DNA of 64,000 nt from Gammaproteobacteria bacterium (GTDB taxonomy: Bacteria > Pseudomonadota > Gammaproteobacteria > Chromatiales > Chromatiaceae): the NCBI GenBank assembly GCA_009929855.1, contig RZZN01000004.1, positions 1-64,000 of the forward strand. The letters are read 5' to 3'. The number at the start of each line of letters is the position of its first letter. Positions within the stretch are counted from its first letter, which is position 1. The position numbers and the translations under genes are program-made. The notes under the pieces were generated by a model. It ran no database searches, had not been told where the DNA came from, and was given only the letters and a program-made list of their open reading frames with translations. Shown in pieces: positions 42,834-52,280 of the stretch.

Positions 42834-43787
42834 TCACGAAATGGATCTCCAATCCAGGATCATCTTGAGACAATCGGGATCGCCGAAGGCGGTGCGATAG
42901 GCCGCGTCGGCATTGGACGCCGGCTCGCGATGCGTGATGAGTCCGGCGAGCGACAGCCGGCCCGCCTCGATCAGCGCCTTGACCGCCTGGATGTCCGGTG
43001 GGCGCCATTCAGCGGCAACCTGGATGCGCGCCTCGCGCATGAAGGCCGGCGGAAAATTGAACGCGAGTGGTTGACTGTAGAAGCCGGCAAGGATCACCTC
43101 GCCACCCGGGGCCAAGCGGGCGATCAGCTGATCCAGGATCCCCGCGTCACCACTGACGTCACAGATGCGGTGATAATCGACGCGCGCATCCTGGTCCGGG
43201 GACAGGACACGATAGCCGTGGCCGTCGGCGCCCCCCGCTCGATCCGGATTGGTCTCCCAGACCACCGGGGTGTTGCCCGCGACCAGGGCGGCGATCCGTG
43301 CGACCAGCCGTCCCAGCACGCCATGACCGATGACTAGATCGACCGGGCGCATCTCCAGTCCACCCACTGCATGATAGGCGGTCGCCGCCAGGGCGAGCAG
43401 CACCGCCGCCTCGCCGAGCGCATCGCTCACCGGCACGAGCCGCTCGCCCGGCACCACCACACGCGCGGAGGCGCCGCCGAACAGACCGCGCGCCTCGTTG
43501 TAGCAACGTGCGCCCGGCACGAAGACCCGCTGACCGACAGCGAGCCCGCACTGCGCTCCCGCCCAGGTCACCCGGCCGACCGATTCATATCCCGGCACCA
43601 GTGGATAACCCATCCCGGGAAAGTTCGGCATGCGCCCGGACCAGAGCAGACGCTCCGTGCCCGTGCTGATTCCGCTCCATTCCATCTCCACGATCACGTC
43701 ACCCGGCCCTGGCGGGGTGAGTGTCAGTGGCTTGAGCGAGAGTGATTCGGGCTGGTCGAGGACAACAGCGACTGTATCGAGTTTCAA
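42834..43787 (-). CDS. bchC: Bacteriochlorophyllide a dehydrogenase BchC; TTG start proposed
   Basis: (M)KLDTVAVVLDQPESLSLKPLTLTPPGPGDVIVEMEWSGISTGTERLLWSGRMPNFPGMGYPLVPGYESVG; TTG at 43785-43787 fits the usual N-terminus. Confidence 0.93.
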   Translation of the reverse strand: MKLDTVAVVLDQPESLSLKPLTLTPPGPGDVIVEMEWSGISTGTERLLWSGRMPNFPGMGYPLVPGYESVGRVTWAGAQCGLAVGQRVFVPGARCYNEARGLFGGASARVVVPGERLVPVSDALGEAAVLLALAATAYHAVGGLEMRPVDLVIGHGVLGRLVARIAALVAGNTPVVWETNPDRAGGADGHGYRVLSPDQDARVDYHRICDVSGDAGILDQLIARLAPGGEVILAGFYSQPLAFNFPPAFMREARIQVAAEWRPPDIQAVKALIEAGRLSLAGLITHREPASNADAAYRTAFGDPDCLKMILDWRSIS

Positions 43788-43960
43788 TGAGACACCTATT
43801 GCAGCGCGGCTGACGAGCCCTTGCGATTCTCGCATGGACGCACGCGTTGAAAAACCCTTCGATCGCGAAGCCGAAGCATCCGCCGACATGCGCGTCTCGA
43901 TTCGGCTGGCATCGGCCGCCGCGCTTGGTCACTGACGCGCGGACAGCGCGCGGACGAGCC

Positions 43961-45073
43961 TCACATCCGCTTGGCAGCGATCAGCCGGGCGAGGATCGGG
44001 CGCGCGGTCGGCAGCAGACGCACCGGGTCGAAGACCTGCATGCGCAGCATGTTCTCGATCTCCAGTGGGGTGCGTGGCCGCCCGCTCCCCATGGCGAGCA
44101 GATAGAGTCCGAAGTAGGCATCGCCGATCGGCTCGGCACCGGGCGTGCCGGACATGGGCTCGGCGATCAACAGGGTCCCACCCGCTGGCAAGGCACGCCG
44201 CACCGACTTGATGATCTCCAGCACCTCCGCATCATTGTGATCATGCAGTACGCGCACCAGCGAGATCACATCGGCCCCTTCCGGCAGGGGGTCGCGCATC
44301 ACGTCGCCCCCGACCGCGGTGGCTCGACCGCTCAGACCCTCGCGCTCGAAGCGCGCCCGTGCCCGCTCGGCCACCGCCGGCAGATCGAAGAGGATCACGC
44401 GCAGATGCGGCCAGCGCTTGGCCGCGGAGATGAGAAAGGTCCCGTCGCCGCCGCCGACATCGAGCAGACAGCGATGATCCTTCAATGAATAGGCATCCAG
44501 CACGTCATCGGCCAGCAGCGACAGGCTGTCCGACATGAGCGCGGTGTAGCCATCGATCGCCTGTGCGTCCACGCTCGCCGCCTCGGCATTGGCCGCATAG
44601 GCCCAATAGCGCGAGAGCTCGGTCGGCTTGGCCTCGCCACGCAGGAGCGCCACTGGATCGGCGAGATCCGCATAGACCATGGCGTGATGCTCGACCATGG
44701 CGGCAATCCCAGGGTTGCCCACCATGGCGGCGCCGAGCTCACCAAGCGCGTAATGATGATCCGCGCAGGGTGTGACCAGACGCAGGCTCGCGGCCGCGCG
44801 CAGCAGGCGGGTGGCGCCCTCGGGCGGCAGATCCATGCGCTTGGCCAATTCAGCCACACTGAGTGGACCGGCGCTGAGCATCTCCAACAGCTTCAGGCGC
44901 ACGCAGGCGAAGAGGATCTGCGAATAGACGAATCCCGCGACGATGTCGAACAATTCGCGCGCGCGCTGACGCGCGATCGGCCGCGTCAGCGGGAATACCG
45001 AGGCCCAGCGTTGAAACTCGGGCCGCGCGAGCAAACGGTTGCGCAGGCTCAACCAGGAATCGGAGATGGACAC
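43961..45073 (-). CDS. crtF: Carotenoid O-methyltransferase CrtF; GTG start proposed
   Basis: SAM methyltransferase CLLDVGGGDGTFLISAAKRWPHLRVILFDLPAVAERA; located between crtE and bchC. Confidence 0.93.
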   Translation of the reverse strand: MSISDSWLSLRNRLLARPEFQRWASVFPLTRPIARQRARELFDIVAGFVYSQILFACVRLKLLEMLSAGPLSVAELAKRMDLPPEGATRLLRAAASLRLVTPCADHHYALGELGAAMVGNPGIAAMVEHHAMVYADLADPVALLRGEAKPTELSRYWAYAANAEAASVDAQAIDGYTALMSDSLSLLADDVLDAYSLKDHRCLLDVGGGDGTFLISAAKRWPHLRVILFDLPAVAERARARFEREGLSGRATAVGGDVMRDPLPEGADVISLVRVLHDHNDAEVLEIIKSVRRALPAGGTLLIAEPMSGTPGAEPIGDAYFGLYLLAMGSGRPRTPLEIENMLRMQVFDPVRLLPTARPILARLIAAKRM

Positions 45074-45318
45074 GTGAATGACCTCGCGTTGTGATGATGG
45101 TGGGTCAGTCGTCTCGGTGGGTCGGCGCCGGGATGACACTGATCCACGCGCCCCCTTGCCAAGGCCTGTCGCCACCTGAATCGATTGATTGAGCACATGG
45201 GTCGGCGTGTCGTCTCAGCGGCGCACCCAGCCCCGCAAGACTGAAGCGGCCGGAGCCAGCACATTCGGACTCACTCGCGAGTCCCCGGACCCGCATCCGC
45301 TCGCCGCGCCCTGATGCC

Positions 45319-46194
45319 TTATCCCTGCCCCCATGGATCGGCCAAACCCTTGGGCATGATCTGCCGAGCCTCGGCCATCAGCGAGGCGCCAAGCGCCGCG
45401 GCACCTGGACAGGGTGGAATGGCGTCGACCGCGCCTTGGACCAGGTCGCGCAACCGCGCGATCGCGCCCTCGATACCCAGCTCGCCAGCGGCGCTCGGGC
45501 GATGCAGCAAGGCATCCCGACCGACCGGCTTGCCGACCTCCTGGGCGGTGGCCGCCACATCGCGCAGGTCATCGGCGACCTGGTAGGCCTCGCCAATGCG
45601 CTCACCCACCACCCGCCACGCCTCGGCATCCGCCCCGGATACCTGTCCGCCAGCGGCGGTCGCCGCGGCGAAGAGCGAACCGGTCTTGGCCCGATGATAG
45701 TCGGCGACCGCGACCTGCGGCTCGCACTCCCAGGCCTGACCGGCGATGATCCCAGCGGGGATGCCGACAGTGCGCCCCAGGATCAAGAGCAGTGGGGCAA
45801 GATGCTCGGGGCGCTGCGCGAGCGTCCGCGCCAGATGCTCGAACGCAAGCACGATCAGTGCATCACCGGCCAGGATCGCGAGCGGCTCTCCGAAGGCACG
45901 ATGCACTGACGGACGGCCGCGACGCAGTGGCGAATCGTCGAAACAGGGCAGATCATCATGCACCAGCGAGGCACAATGCAGCAGCTCGATCGCGACCGCC
46001 GCGGCATCGGCGGCCGCCTCGTCGGCATTCCCGCAGGCCGCCGCGACGGCCAGACACAGACGCGGTCTGATCCGCGCCCCCCCGGGGAAGACGGCATGGC
46101 GCACCGCCTCGGCGAGCCGTGGCGGACAGGACGGCGGAGTCACCGCATCCAGGGCGGCGGTCAACGCCTGCTCGATTCGACTCGCCGTATCCAT
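45319..46194 (-). CDS. crtE: Geranylgeranyl diphosphate synthase CrtE
   Basis: LLHCASLVHDDLPCFDDSPLRRGRPSVH and YQVADDLRD prenyltransferase motifs. Confidence 0.95.
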   Translation of the reverse strand: MDTASRIEQALTAALDAVTPPSCPPRLAEAVRHAVFPGGARIRPRLCLAVAAACGNADEAAADAAAVAIELLHCASLVHDDLPCFDDSPLRRGRPSVHRAFGEPLAILAGDALIVLAFEHLARTLAQRPEHLAPLLLILGRTVGIPAGIIAGQAWECEPQVAVADYHRAKTGSLFAAATAAGGQVSGADAEAWRVVGERIGEAYQVADDLRDVAATAQEVGKPVGRDALLHRPSAAGELGIEGAIARLRDLVQGAVDAIPPCPGAAALGASLMAEARQIMPKGLADPWGQG

Positions 46195-46220
46195 CTCCGC
46201 TCCCCCGGTTGGCTCACGCC

Positions 46221-46238
46221 TGTAAAGATTGCTTGACA
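46221..46238. promoter_or_regulatory. CrtJ/PpsR-type palindrome 1, crtE-crtD intergenic
   Basis: TGTAAAGATTGCTTGACA (TGT-N12-ACA). Confidence 0.75.
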
Positions 46239-46246
46239 CTCAATTG

Positions 46247-46264
46247 TGTCATGTACAATAGACA
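46247..46264. promoter_or_regulatory. CrtJ/PpsR-type palindrome 2, crtE-crtD intergenic
   Basis: TGTCATGTACAATAGACA (TGT-N12-ACA), exactly 8 bp after site 1. Confidence 0.75.
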
Positions 46265-46311
46265 CCGACGCCAATGGCGTCAATTCCCAATCGAAGCCGG
46301 AGACCATCCCG

Positions 46312-47808
46312 ATGCCAACAGAGCAGATCATCATCGTCGGCGCCGGCATCGGCGGGCTTGTGACCGCGGTGCAACTGGCCGCGCGCGGCATGGCGGTCAA
46401 GGTCATCGAGCGCGCACCGACCCCGGGCGGTAAGATGCGCGAGGTCAGCGTCGGCGGACAACGGATCGACGCTGGTCCAACGGTCTTCACCATGCGCTGG
46501 ATCTTCGATGAGATCTTCGACGCAGCCGGAGCGTCACTCGAGGACTATCTGACCCTGACACCGTTCGAAATCTTAGCACGCCATGCCTGGAGTGAGCAGG
46601 AGCACTTCGACCTCTATGCCGACGAGGCCCGCACGATCGAGGCGATCGGCGATTTCGCGGGCGCGGCCGAGGCCGAGCGCTATCGCGGCTTCTGCGCGCA
46701 TGCCCGTACCATCTTCGAGACCTTGGACGGACCCTTCATCCGCGCCTCGCGGCCCAATCCGCTCAGCCTGGTCAGTCGCTGTGGCATCAGTGGCTTCGCG
46801 GGGCTGCGTCGCATCAAGCCCTTCGACACACTCTGGCAGGCGCTCGGCGAGCATTTCCACGACCAACGCCTGCGTCAGCTCTTCGGTCGTTATTCGACCT
46901 ACTGTGGCTCATCGCCCTTCCTCGCCCCCGCCACGCTGATGCTGATCGCGCATGTCGAGCGCCAAGGCGTCTGGTCGGTCGAGGGAGGCATGCATCAAAC
47001 AGCGGTCGCCCTGGCGCGACTCGCCGAGTCGCTTGGCGCGACCATCCAGTACCAGACCGAGGTGGCCGAGATCCTGATCGAGCGCGGCCGCGCGCGCGGT
47101 GTGCGGCTGGGTTCGGGCGAGCAGCTGAGCGCCGACGCGGTGGTCTTCAATGGCGATGTCGCCGCGCTTGCCCAGCATCGCCTCGGTCCCGCGGTCTCCC
47201 GAGCGGTCGCCGCGACCACACCGGCCGAGCGTTCGCTCTCGGCGATCACCTGGTCGCTGGTCGCCGAAACCGAGGGGTTCCCGCTGTTGCGTCATAGCGT
47301 CTTCTTCTGTCGCGACTATGCCGCCGAGTTCGAGGACATCTTCGGCCGCGCGCAGGTCCCGCGCGAGGGCACCATCTACATCTGCGCTCAGGACCGCGGC
47401 GATCACAATGACACCGCCCCGCCTGGCCCCGAGCGTCTACTCTGCCTCCTCAACGCCCCGGCCATGGGCGACCGCCACCCCTTCGACACCGCGGAGATCA
47501 AACAATGCGAGCAGCGGGCATTCGGCCTCTTGGAGCGCTGTGGCCTCAAGATTCATCGAACCCCAGAGACCAGCGTGGTGACGACACCGGCGGTCTTCGA
47601 GCAGCTCTTCCCGGCGACGGGAGGAGCCCTCTATGGCCAGGCCTCCCACGGCTGGCGGGCCTCATTCACGCGCCCGCCCTCGCGCAGCAAGGTGCCGGGG
47701 CTCTATCTGGCGGGAGGCAGCGCGCATCCGGGGGCGGGGGTTCCCATGGCGGCGATGTCGGGACGCCTGGCCGCGGCAGCCGTGATCGAGGACCTCGCTT
47801 CGACCTGA
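46312..47808 (+). CDS. crtD: Carotenoid 3,4-desaturase (methoxyneurosporene dehydrogenase) CrtD
   Basis: IIIVGAGIGGLVTAVQLAARGMAVKVIERAPTPGGKMREV...GLYLAGGSAHPGAGVPMAAMSGRLAAAAVIEDLAST; ATG at 46312. Confidence 0.95.
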   Translation: MPTEQIIIVGAGIGGLVTAVQLAARGMAVKVIERAPTPGGKMREVSVGGQRIDAGPTVFTMRWIFDEIFDAAGASLEDYLTLTPFEILARHAWSEQEHFDLYADEARTIEAIGDFAGAAEAERYRGFCAHARTIFETLDGPFIRASRPNPLSLVSRCGISGFAGLRRIKPFDTLWQALGEHFHDQRLRQLFGRYSTYCGSSPFLAPATLMLIAHVERQGVWSVEGGMHQTAVALARLAESLGATIQYQTEVAEILIERGRARGVRLGSGEQLSADAVVFNGDVAALAQHRLGPAVSRAVAATTPAERSLSAITWSLVAETEGFPLLRHSVFFCRDYAAEFEDIFGRAQVPREGTIYICAQDRGDHNDTAPPGPERLLCLLNAPAMGDRHPFDTAEIKQCEQRAFGLLERCGLKIHRTPETSVVTTPAVFEQLFPATGGALYGQASHGWRASFTRPPSRSKVPGLYLAGGSAHPGAGVPMAAMSGRLAAAAVIEDLAST

Positions 47809-48722
47809 GCATCCGTCCAGGCGGCTATCTCTGGTGGTACCTGGATGCGCTGAGCGACGACGGCGCGCACGGCCTGACCATCATCGCCATGTTGGGCAAC
47901 GTCTTCTCGCCCTACTACGCCTGGGCACGGCGCCGCGGTGCCGCCGACCCGCTCGATCACTGCGCGCTCAATGTAGCGCTCTATGGTCGGGGCGGCAAAC
48001 GCTGGGCCATGACCGAGCGCGGCCGCAAGGGCCTGCGCCAATCGCGCACGCGTTTGGACATCGGCCCAAGCCATCTCAGCTGGGATGACGGCGGTCTCAC
48101 CATCGCCATCGACGAGATCACGGCCCCCATCCCCTCCCGGCTGCGCGGTCGGGTCCGGGTCATCCCGGCCGCGGTGAACCCGCGTGAATTTCGGCTCGAT
48201 CCCGACGGGCGGCATGTCTGGTGGCCGATCGCGCCGATCTCGCGGGTCGAGCTCGAGCTCGAGCATCCGGCGCTGCGCTGGAGCGGACATGGCTATCTCG
48301 ACTCCAATCGCGGGGATGAACCGCTCGCGGACGCCTTCCAATGCTGGGACTGGTCGCGTGCCGCCACGCCTCAGGGCACCCTGATGCTCTACGATGTCAC
48401 CGCGCGCCGCGGCCAGGGCGCCCAACTGGCCCTGCGCTTCGACGCCCATGGCCATGTGGAGGAGCTCACCCCACCACCGCGCGTCCCGCTTCCGACGACG
48501 GCGATCTGGCGCATCCGCCGCGGCACTCAGAGCGAATCCGCGCAACCGGCACGCATCCTCCAGACACTGGAGGACACACCATTCTATGCCCGCTCGCTGG
48601 TCGAGACTCGGCTGCTCGGGGAGACGACGACCTGCGTCCACGAGAGCCTCTCGCTCGATCGCTTCGCGGCGCGCTGGGTCCAGATGCTGCTGCCGTTTCG
48701 GATGCCGCGGGTCAGCGGCTGA
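47805..48722 (+). CDS. crtC: Carotenoid 1,2-hydratase (hydroxyneurosporene synthase) CrtC; start uncertain
   Basis: PGGYLWWYLDALSDDGAHGLTIIAMLGNVFSPYYAWARRR is the CrtC signature; no ATG/GTG/TTG in frame near it; CTG at 47805 overlaps the crtD TGA. Confidence 0.88.
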   Translation: MSIRPGGYLWWYLDALSDDGAHGLTIIAMLGNVFSPYYAWARRRGAADPLDHCALNVALYGRGGKRWAMTERGRKGLRQSRTRLDIGPSHLSWDDGGLTIAIDEITAPIPSRLRGRVRVIPAAVNPREFRLDPDGRHVWWPIAPISRVELELEHPALRWSGHGYLDSNRGDEPLADAFQCWDWSRAATPQGTLMLYDVTARRGQGAQLALRFDAHGHVEELTPPPRVPLPTTAIWRIRRGTQSESAQPARILQTLEDTPFYARSLVETRLLGETTTCVHESLSLDRFAARWVQMLLPFRMPRVSG

Positions 48723-48773
48723 GCGCCGGGTGGGGACCCGGGATCGCCGTGCCGACCAGGCCCCCTGCCCCGC

Positions 48774-50804
48774 TCAAGCCGGATCCTCATCGGCGGCAAG
48801 GCCGCCGAAATCATAGTCCATGTCGATCCCGGGCGGCTGGACGAAGGGTCCCTGCAGTAGATCGACCCCGGCACGGCAGAGCCGCGCGATCGTCTCCGGC
48901 GTCTCCACCCCAGCCGCGATCACCTTGAGGCCATGCCCACGCGCCGTCTGAATCAGCGCGCTCAGTGACTCTGGATCCAATGCCTGGACCATGTCACTGG
49001 TCAGGCGCGCAAAGCTCGCCGGGATGGTCGCCAGCGCCGCGATGACGGCGGGTCGATCATCCAAGCCATTGAGACAGACCTGAATCCCGAGCCGGCCGAG
49101 ATGACGCATGCGCGTCGCCGCCAATCGCGGCTCTTCCACCAGTTCCTGGAGCTGAAACTGAATGACTGGACGCACCCGAAACAGATCGCGCGCGTTGATC
49201 TCGTCGCGCACGCGCTCCACCCACCGATCCTGCTGGACGCTCTCCAGCGACTGGTGCAGGAAGAGCTGCACCGGACACCCATTGGCACAGGCCGATCGCA
49301 ACACTTCGAGTCCAGCGGTCAGGATCCATTGATCGAGCTGGTCGAGGGTTCCAGCGCGCCGCGCCAAAGGCACGATCTGATTCGGCGTCAGCAGCTCACC
49401 ATCGCCGCTGACCAGCCGTGGCGTGACCTCGTAGCGCGCGCGGGGTTGCTGGGTCACCCCCACCATCGGCGCGAACAGCAGGCGCAGGTGTTCCGCGCTG
49501 ATGGCGACGACGGTCGACGGCGCGCTGCCCGCGGGATGCCTGCTCGGCGCGCGCGGATAGCTTCCCAAGCGCCGATCGCCGCGGCGCAAGGACGCGCGGG
49601 CGGCCTTGCCAGCCCGTGAGAGGAGGGTGACGGCATCCCCGCCCCCGCGTGCCAGGCGACACCAGCCCACGCCCATGACCAGATCGGGCGCCGCGGCAAA
49701 CAAGCCTTGGCTCAGACCATCGCAGACCGCGCCCAAATGCTCGGCCCGGTCTTCGCGGACCAGCACCGCCAGGGTCCGCTCGCCCACCCGTGCCGCCAGA
49801 TCGCGCGCCTGCAGCTGCGCGCGCAGCACGTCCACCAGGTGAGCCAGCGCCTCCTCGCTCCCCACCTGCTCGATGGCCACGAGCGCGCGACACTCGAGCT
49901 CGGCGCCACCGCGCCGGATCAATTGAGTCACACGCTGCAGCAGCCGGGACAGACTGGCCAAACCGGTGCGTGGATCGATGGCCCCGGCCTGCCGCGCGGC
50001 GCGCTCGCGGGCGATGCGCAAGCACTCGCTCACGGCCGCTCGAAGACGTTGGGGTGTGACTGGCTTGGCCAGAAAGTCATCACCGCCAACCCGCAGGGCG
50101 GTCATCTGTTGCTCGGCATCGAGCTCGGCCGACAGGAAGATGATGGGTAGATCGGCGAAACGGTCCTGCTCGCGGATGATCCGAGTCAGCTCGATCCCGC
50201 TCGCGCCGGGCATGTGCAGATCCATCAACACCAGATCGGGGGCGAATGACTCCAACACCTCGAGGACCGCGAGCGGATCAGTCACACGCGCGGTCTGCAT
50301 CCCCGCCGCTTCGAGGACACGAGAGGCGAAGAGCGCGGCGACCGGTTGATCATCGACCACCAAGACCCGATCGGCCGTGGCCCGCGTGGGCTCGGTCAGA
50401 TCCACGAGACGCTCGGCGAGGAGCGCGGGATCCAGGCTCCGATCCAGACAGGCGCAAGCACCAGCGCGCAGCATGGCCAAACGCTGCTGGATGTCCGCTC
50501 CCGCGACCAGCCCAGCCAATGGCAGGGGCTGGCCGCGGCGCTCCTGAACCTGGATCGACAGCGCGGCGATGGCCTGATGATCCGGTAGCAGCCTGCTGTC
50601 GATCAGCAGCAATCCCGGCATGCCCGGTCTGATCCCCGAGAGCAGTGACGCGGGGGTCTCGTGATGCTCGAGCATCAGGCCATGAGGTGCCAATGCCGCG
50701 CCGAGTCGATCCGCAAGATCAGGATCGGACGTCAAGACCAGGACGGTGGGGGCAAGGGTTGGCGTGATGAGCGGCTGTTCCATGCGCGGGGTCTCCTTGA
50801 GCAA
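48774..50804 (-). CDS. Dual REC-domain protein with degenerate GGDEF and EAL-like domains
   Basis: REC2: RVLVVDDQPVAALFASRVLEAAG...LVLMDLHMPGASGIELTRIIR...FLAKPV; C-terminal EAL-like LKVIAAGVETPETIARLCRAGVDLLQGPFVQPP. Confidence 0.85.
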   Translation of the reverse strand: MLKETPRMEQPLITPTLAPTVLVLTSDPDLADRLGAALAPHGLMLEHHETPASLLSGIRPGMPGLLLIDSRLLPDHQAIAALSIQVQERRGQPLPLAGLVAGADIQQRLAMLRAGACACLDRSLDPALLAERLVDLTEPTRATADRVLVVDDQPVAALFASRVLEAAGMQTARVTDPLAVLEVLESFAPDLVLMDLHMPGASGIELTRIIREQDRFADLPIIFLSAELDAEQQMTALRVGGDDFLAKPVTPQRLRAAVSECLRIARERAARQAGAIDPRTGLASLSRLLQRVTQLIRRGGAELECRALVAIEQVGSEEALAHLVDVLRAQLQARDLAARVGERTLAVLVREDRAEHLGAVCDGLSQGLFAAAPDLVMGVGWCRLARGGGDAVTLLSRAGKAARASLRRGDRRLGSYPRAPSRHPAGSAPSTVVAISAEHLRLLFAPMVGVTQQPRARYEVTPRLVSGDGELLTPNQIVPLARRAGTLDQLDQWILTAGLEVLRSACANGCPVQLFLHQSLESVQQDRWVERVRDEINARDLFRVRPVIQFQLQELVEEPRLAATRMRHLGRLGIQVCLNGLDDRPAVIAALATIPASFARLTSDMVQALDPESLSALIQTARGHGLKVIAAGVETPETIARLCRAGVDLLQGPFVQPPGIDMDYDFGGLAADEDPA

Positions 50805-50990
50805 TGGTCGCGGCGGCGGCAGGATCGCCGTGATCCGGCCAAATGCTTTCGATCAGTGTACAAGGATAGACTCAACGCATGTTGAACACAATACGAAATG
50901 AGGCGATGTCCTGGTTCATCCCGCGCCCAGTGGCCGAGTCGGAGCATCGAGCGCTCCGCCGCGCGGCATCCAGGGTCGAGCACCGATCAT

Positions 50991-51008
50991 CCCCCCCCAA
51001 AAAAAAAA
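50991..51008. repeat. Homopolymer junction C8A10
   Basis: CCCCCCCCAAAAAAAAAA read directly. Confidence 0.9.
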
Positions 51009-51013
51009 GCAGC

Positions 51014-51135
51014 TTTCGCGCAAAGGCGCAAAGATTTTTCAATCAGTGAGCAATGCCATGCCGTTCACCTGACGGGCGAGTCCTTTCACTGACTCAAGGT
51101 TCTGTTCTCTTTGCGTTCTTGGCGTCTTTGCGTGA
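51014..51135. repeat. Imperfect inverted-repeat element built on the CTTTGCG core
   Basis: Left arm TTTCGCGCAAAGGCGCAAAGATTTTT (51014-51039); right arm TTCTCTTTGCGTTCTTGGCGTCTTTGCGTGAG (about 51105-51135). Confidence 0.6.
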
Positions 51136-51247
51136 GTCAATCGCTGGATTTAGGATCATGGCCGGCGCGCGCTCACGGCGACCAGGTGCTCAGCCATTCA
51201 GGCCAGCGCATGCTGATCAGCGCGTCAGTCTGATGAGTCATCTTGGA

Positions 51248-52258
51248 TCAGTGGATCGACCAGACACCCCGCATCCCGATGCCCTCGATGAGACCAGCGC
51301 CGAAGCTCGCGCCGAGACGCCGCGAGAAGGTCTCGAATAGGTCGCGCTTGACAGTGTAATCGACGAGCTTCTCGGCGCCGACCAGGTCTCGTGCCACCGA
51401 GCTGGCGCTGCCGAGTGCGTCGACCAGGCCCAGCTCGAGCGCCTCCTCGCCGCTCCAGAACAGTCCGCTGAACACCTCCTCGCCCGCGTCGAGCCGATCG
51501 CCGCGTCCAGCACGCACCACCTCGATGAACTGGCCATGCAGATCATCGAGGACGGCCTGGACGAAGATCCGCTGCTCGGGAGGCAAGGGCGAGAATGGAT
51601 CGAGGATTCCCTTGTTCTCTCCGGCCGTGAGCAAGCGCCGCTCGATGCCCAATGACTTGATCGCCTCATCGAACCCGAACGAGCCGATACGCACACCGAT
51701 GGAGCCGACCAGACTGGCCTTGTCGACATGGATGGCATCGGCGGCCACGGCGATGTAATAGCCCGCGGATGCGCACACATCCGTCGCCACCGCATGGACC
51801 GGCATCTCGGCGTCCTTGTCTTTCTTGTACTTGGCCTTGAGTCGCACGATCTCGTCATGGATGTAGCCGGCTTGGACCGGACTCCCCCCCGGACTGTTGA
51901 TGCGCAGCACGATCCCCTTGACCTGATCGGTCTCGAAGGCCTTGCGCAGTGCCGTGATCACCCGGTCGGCACTGGCGTCGGTCTCCGGGGCGATGACCCC
52001 CTTGATGTCGATCACGGCCGTGTGATCCTCGCTCGGGGAGACCCGAGCGATCAGGTCCTGTGAATAGGCCGCCACCAACAGTGCGATGAGATAGAGTAGG
52101 ATCAAGAACTTGAAGAGGATGCCCCAGCGCCGGCCACGACGCTGATCACGCAGATGCTCGAGCGCGAGCCGGTTGATCAGCGCGCGCTCCCACTCGGGTG
52201 AATCGGGTGAGGGCATGGGGTTCGGTCGGCGGCCCCAGAATTTCCAGCTCATGTGCAT
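51248..52258 (-). CDS. sppA: S49-family signal peptide peptidase (SppA-like)
   Basis: N-terminal TM; IKGVIAPETDASADRVITALRKAFETDQVKGIVLRINSPGGSPVQAGYIHDEIVRLK...ATDVCASAGYYIAVAADAI...GVRIGS. Confidence 0.93.
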   Translation of the reverse strand: MHMSWKFWGRRPNPMPSPDSPEWERALINRLALEHLRDQRRGRRWGILFKFLILLYLIALLVAAYSQDLIARVSPSEDHTAVIDIKGVIAPETDASADRVITALRKAFETDQVKGIVLRINSPGGSPVQAGYIHDEIVRLKAKYKKDKDAEMPVHAVATDVCASAGYYIAVAADAIHVDKASLVGSIGVRIGSFGFDEAIKSLGIERRLLTAGENKGILDPFSPLPPEQRIFVQAVLDDLHGQFIEVVRAGRGDRLDAGEEVFSGLFWSGEEALELGLVDALGSASSVARDLVGAEKLVDYTVKRDLFETFSRRLGASFGAGLIEGIGMRGVWSIH

Positions 52259-52280
52259 CTTCCCAGAGGCGGTGGAGGAA

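Noticed and set aside
47703-48641. 312-aa minus-strand ORF antisense to crtC
   Set aside because: Shadow ORF; CrtC signature is on the plus strand.
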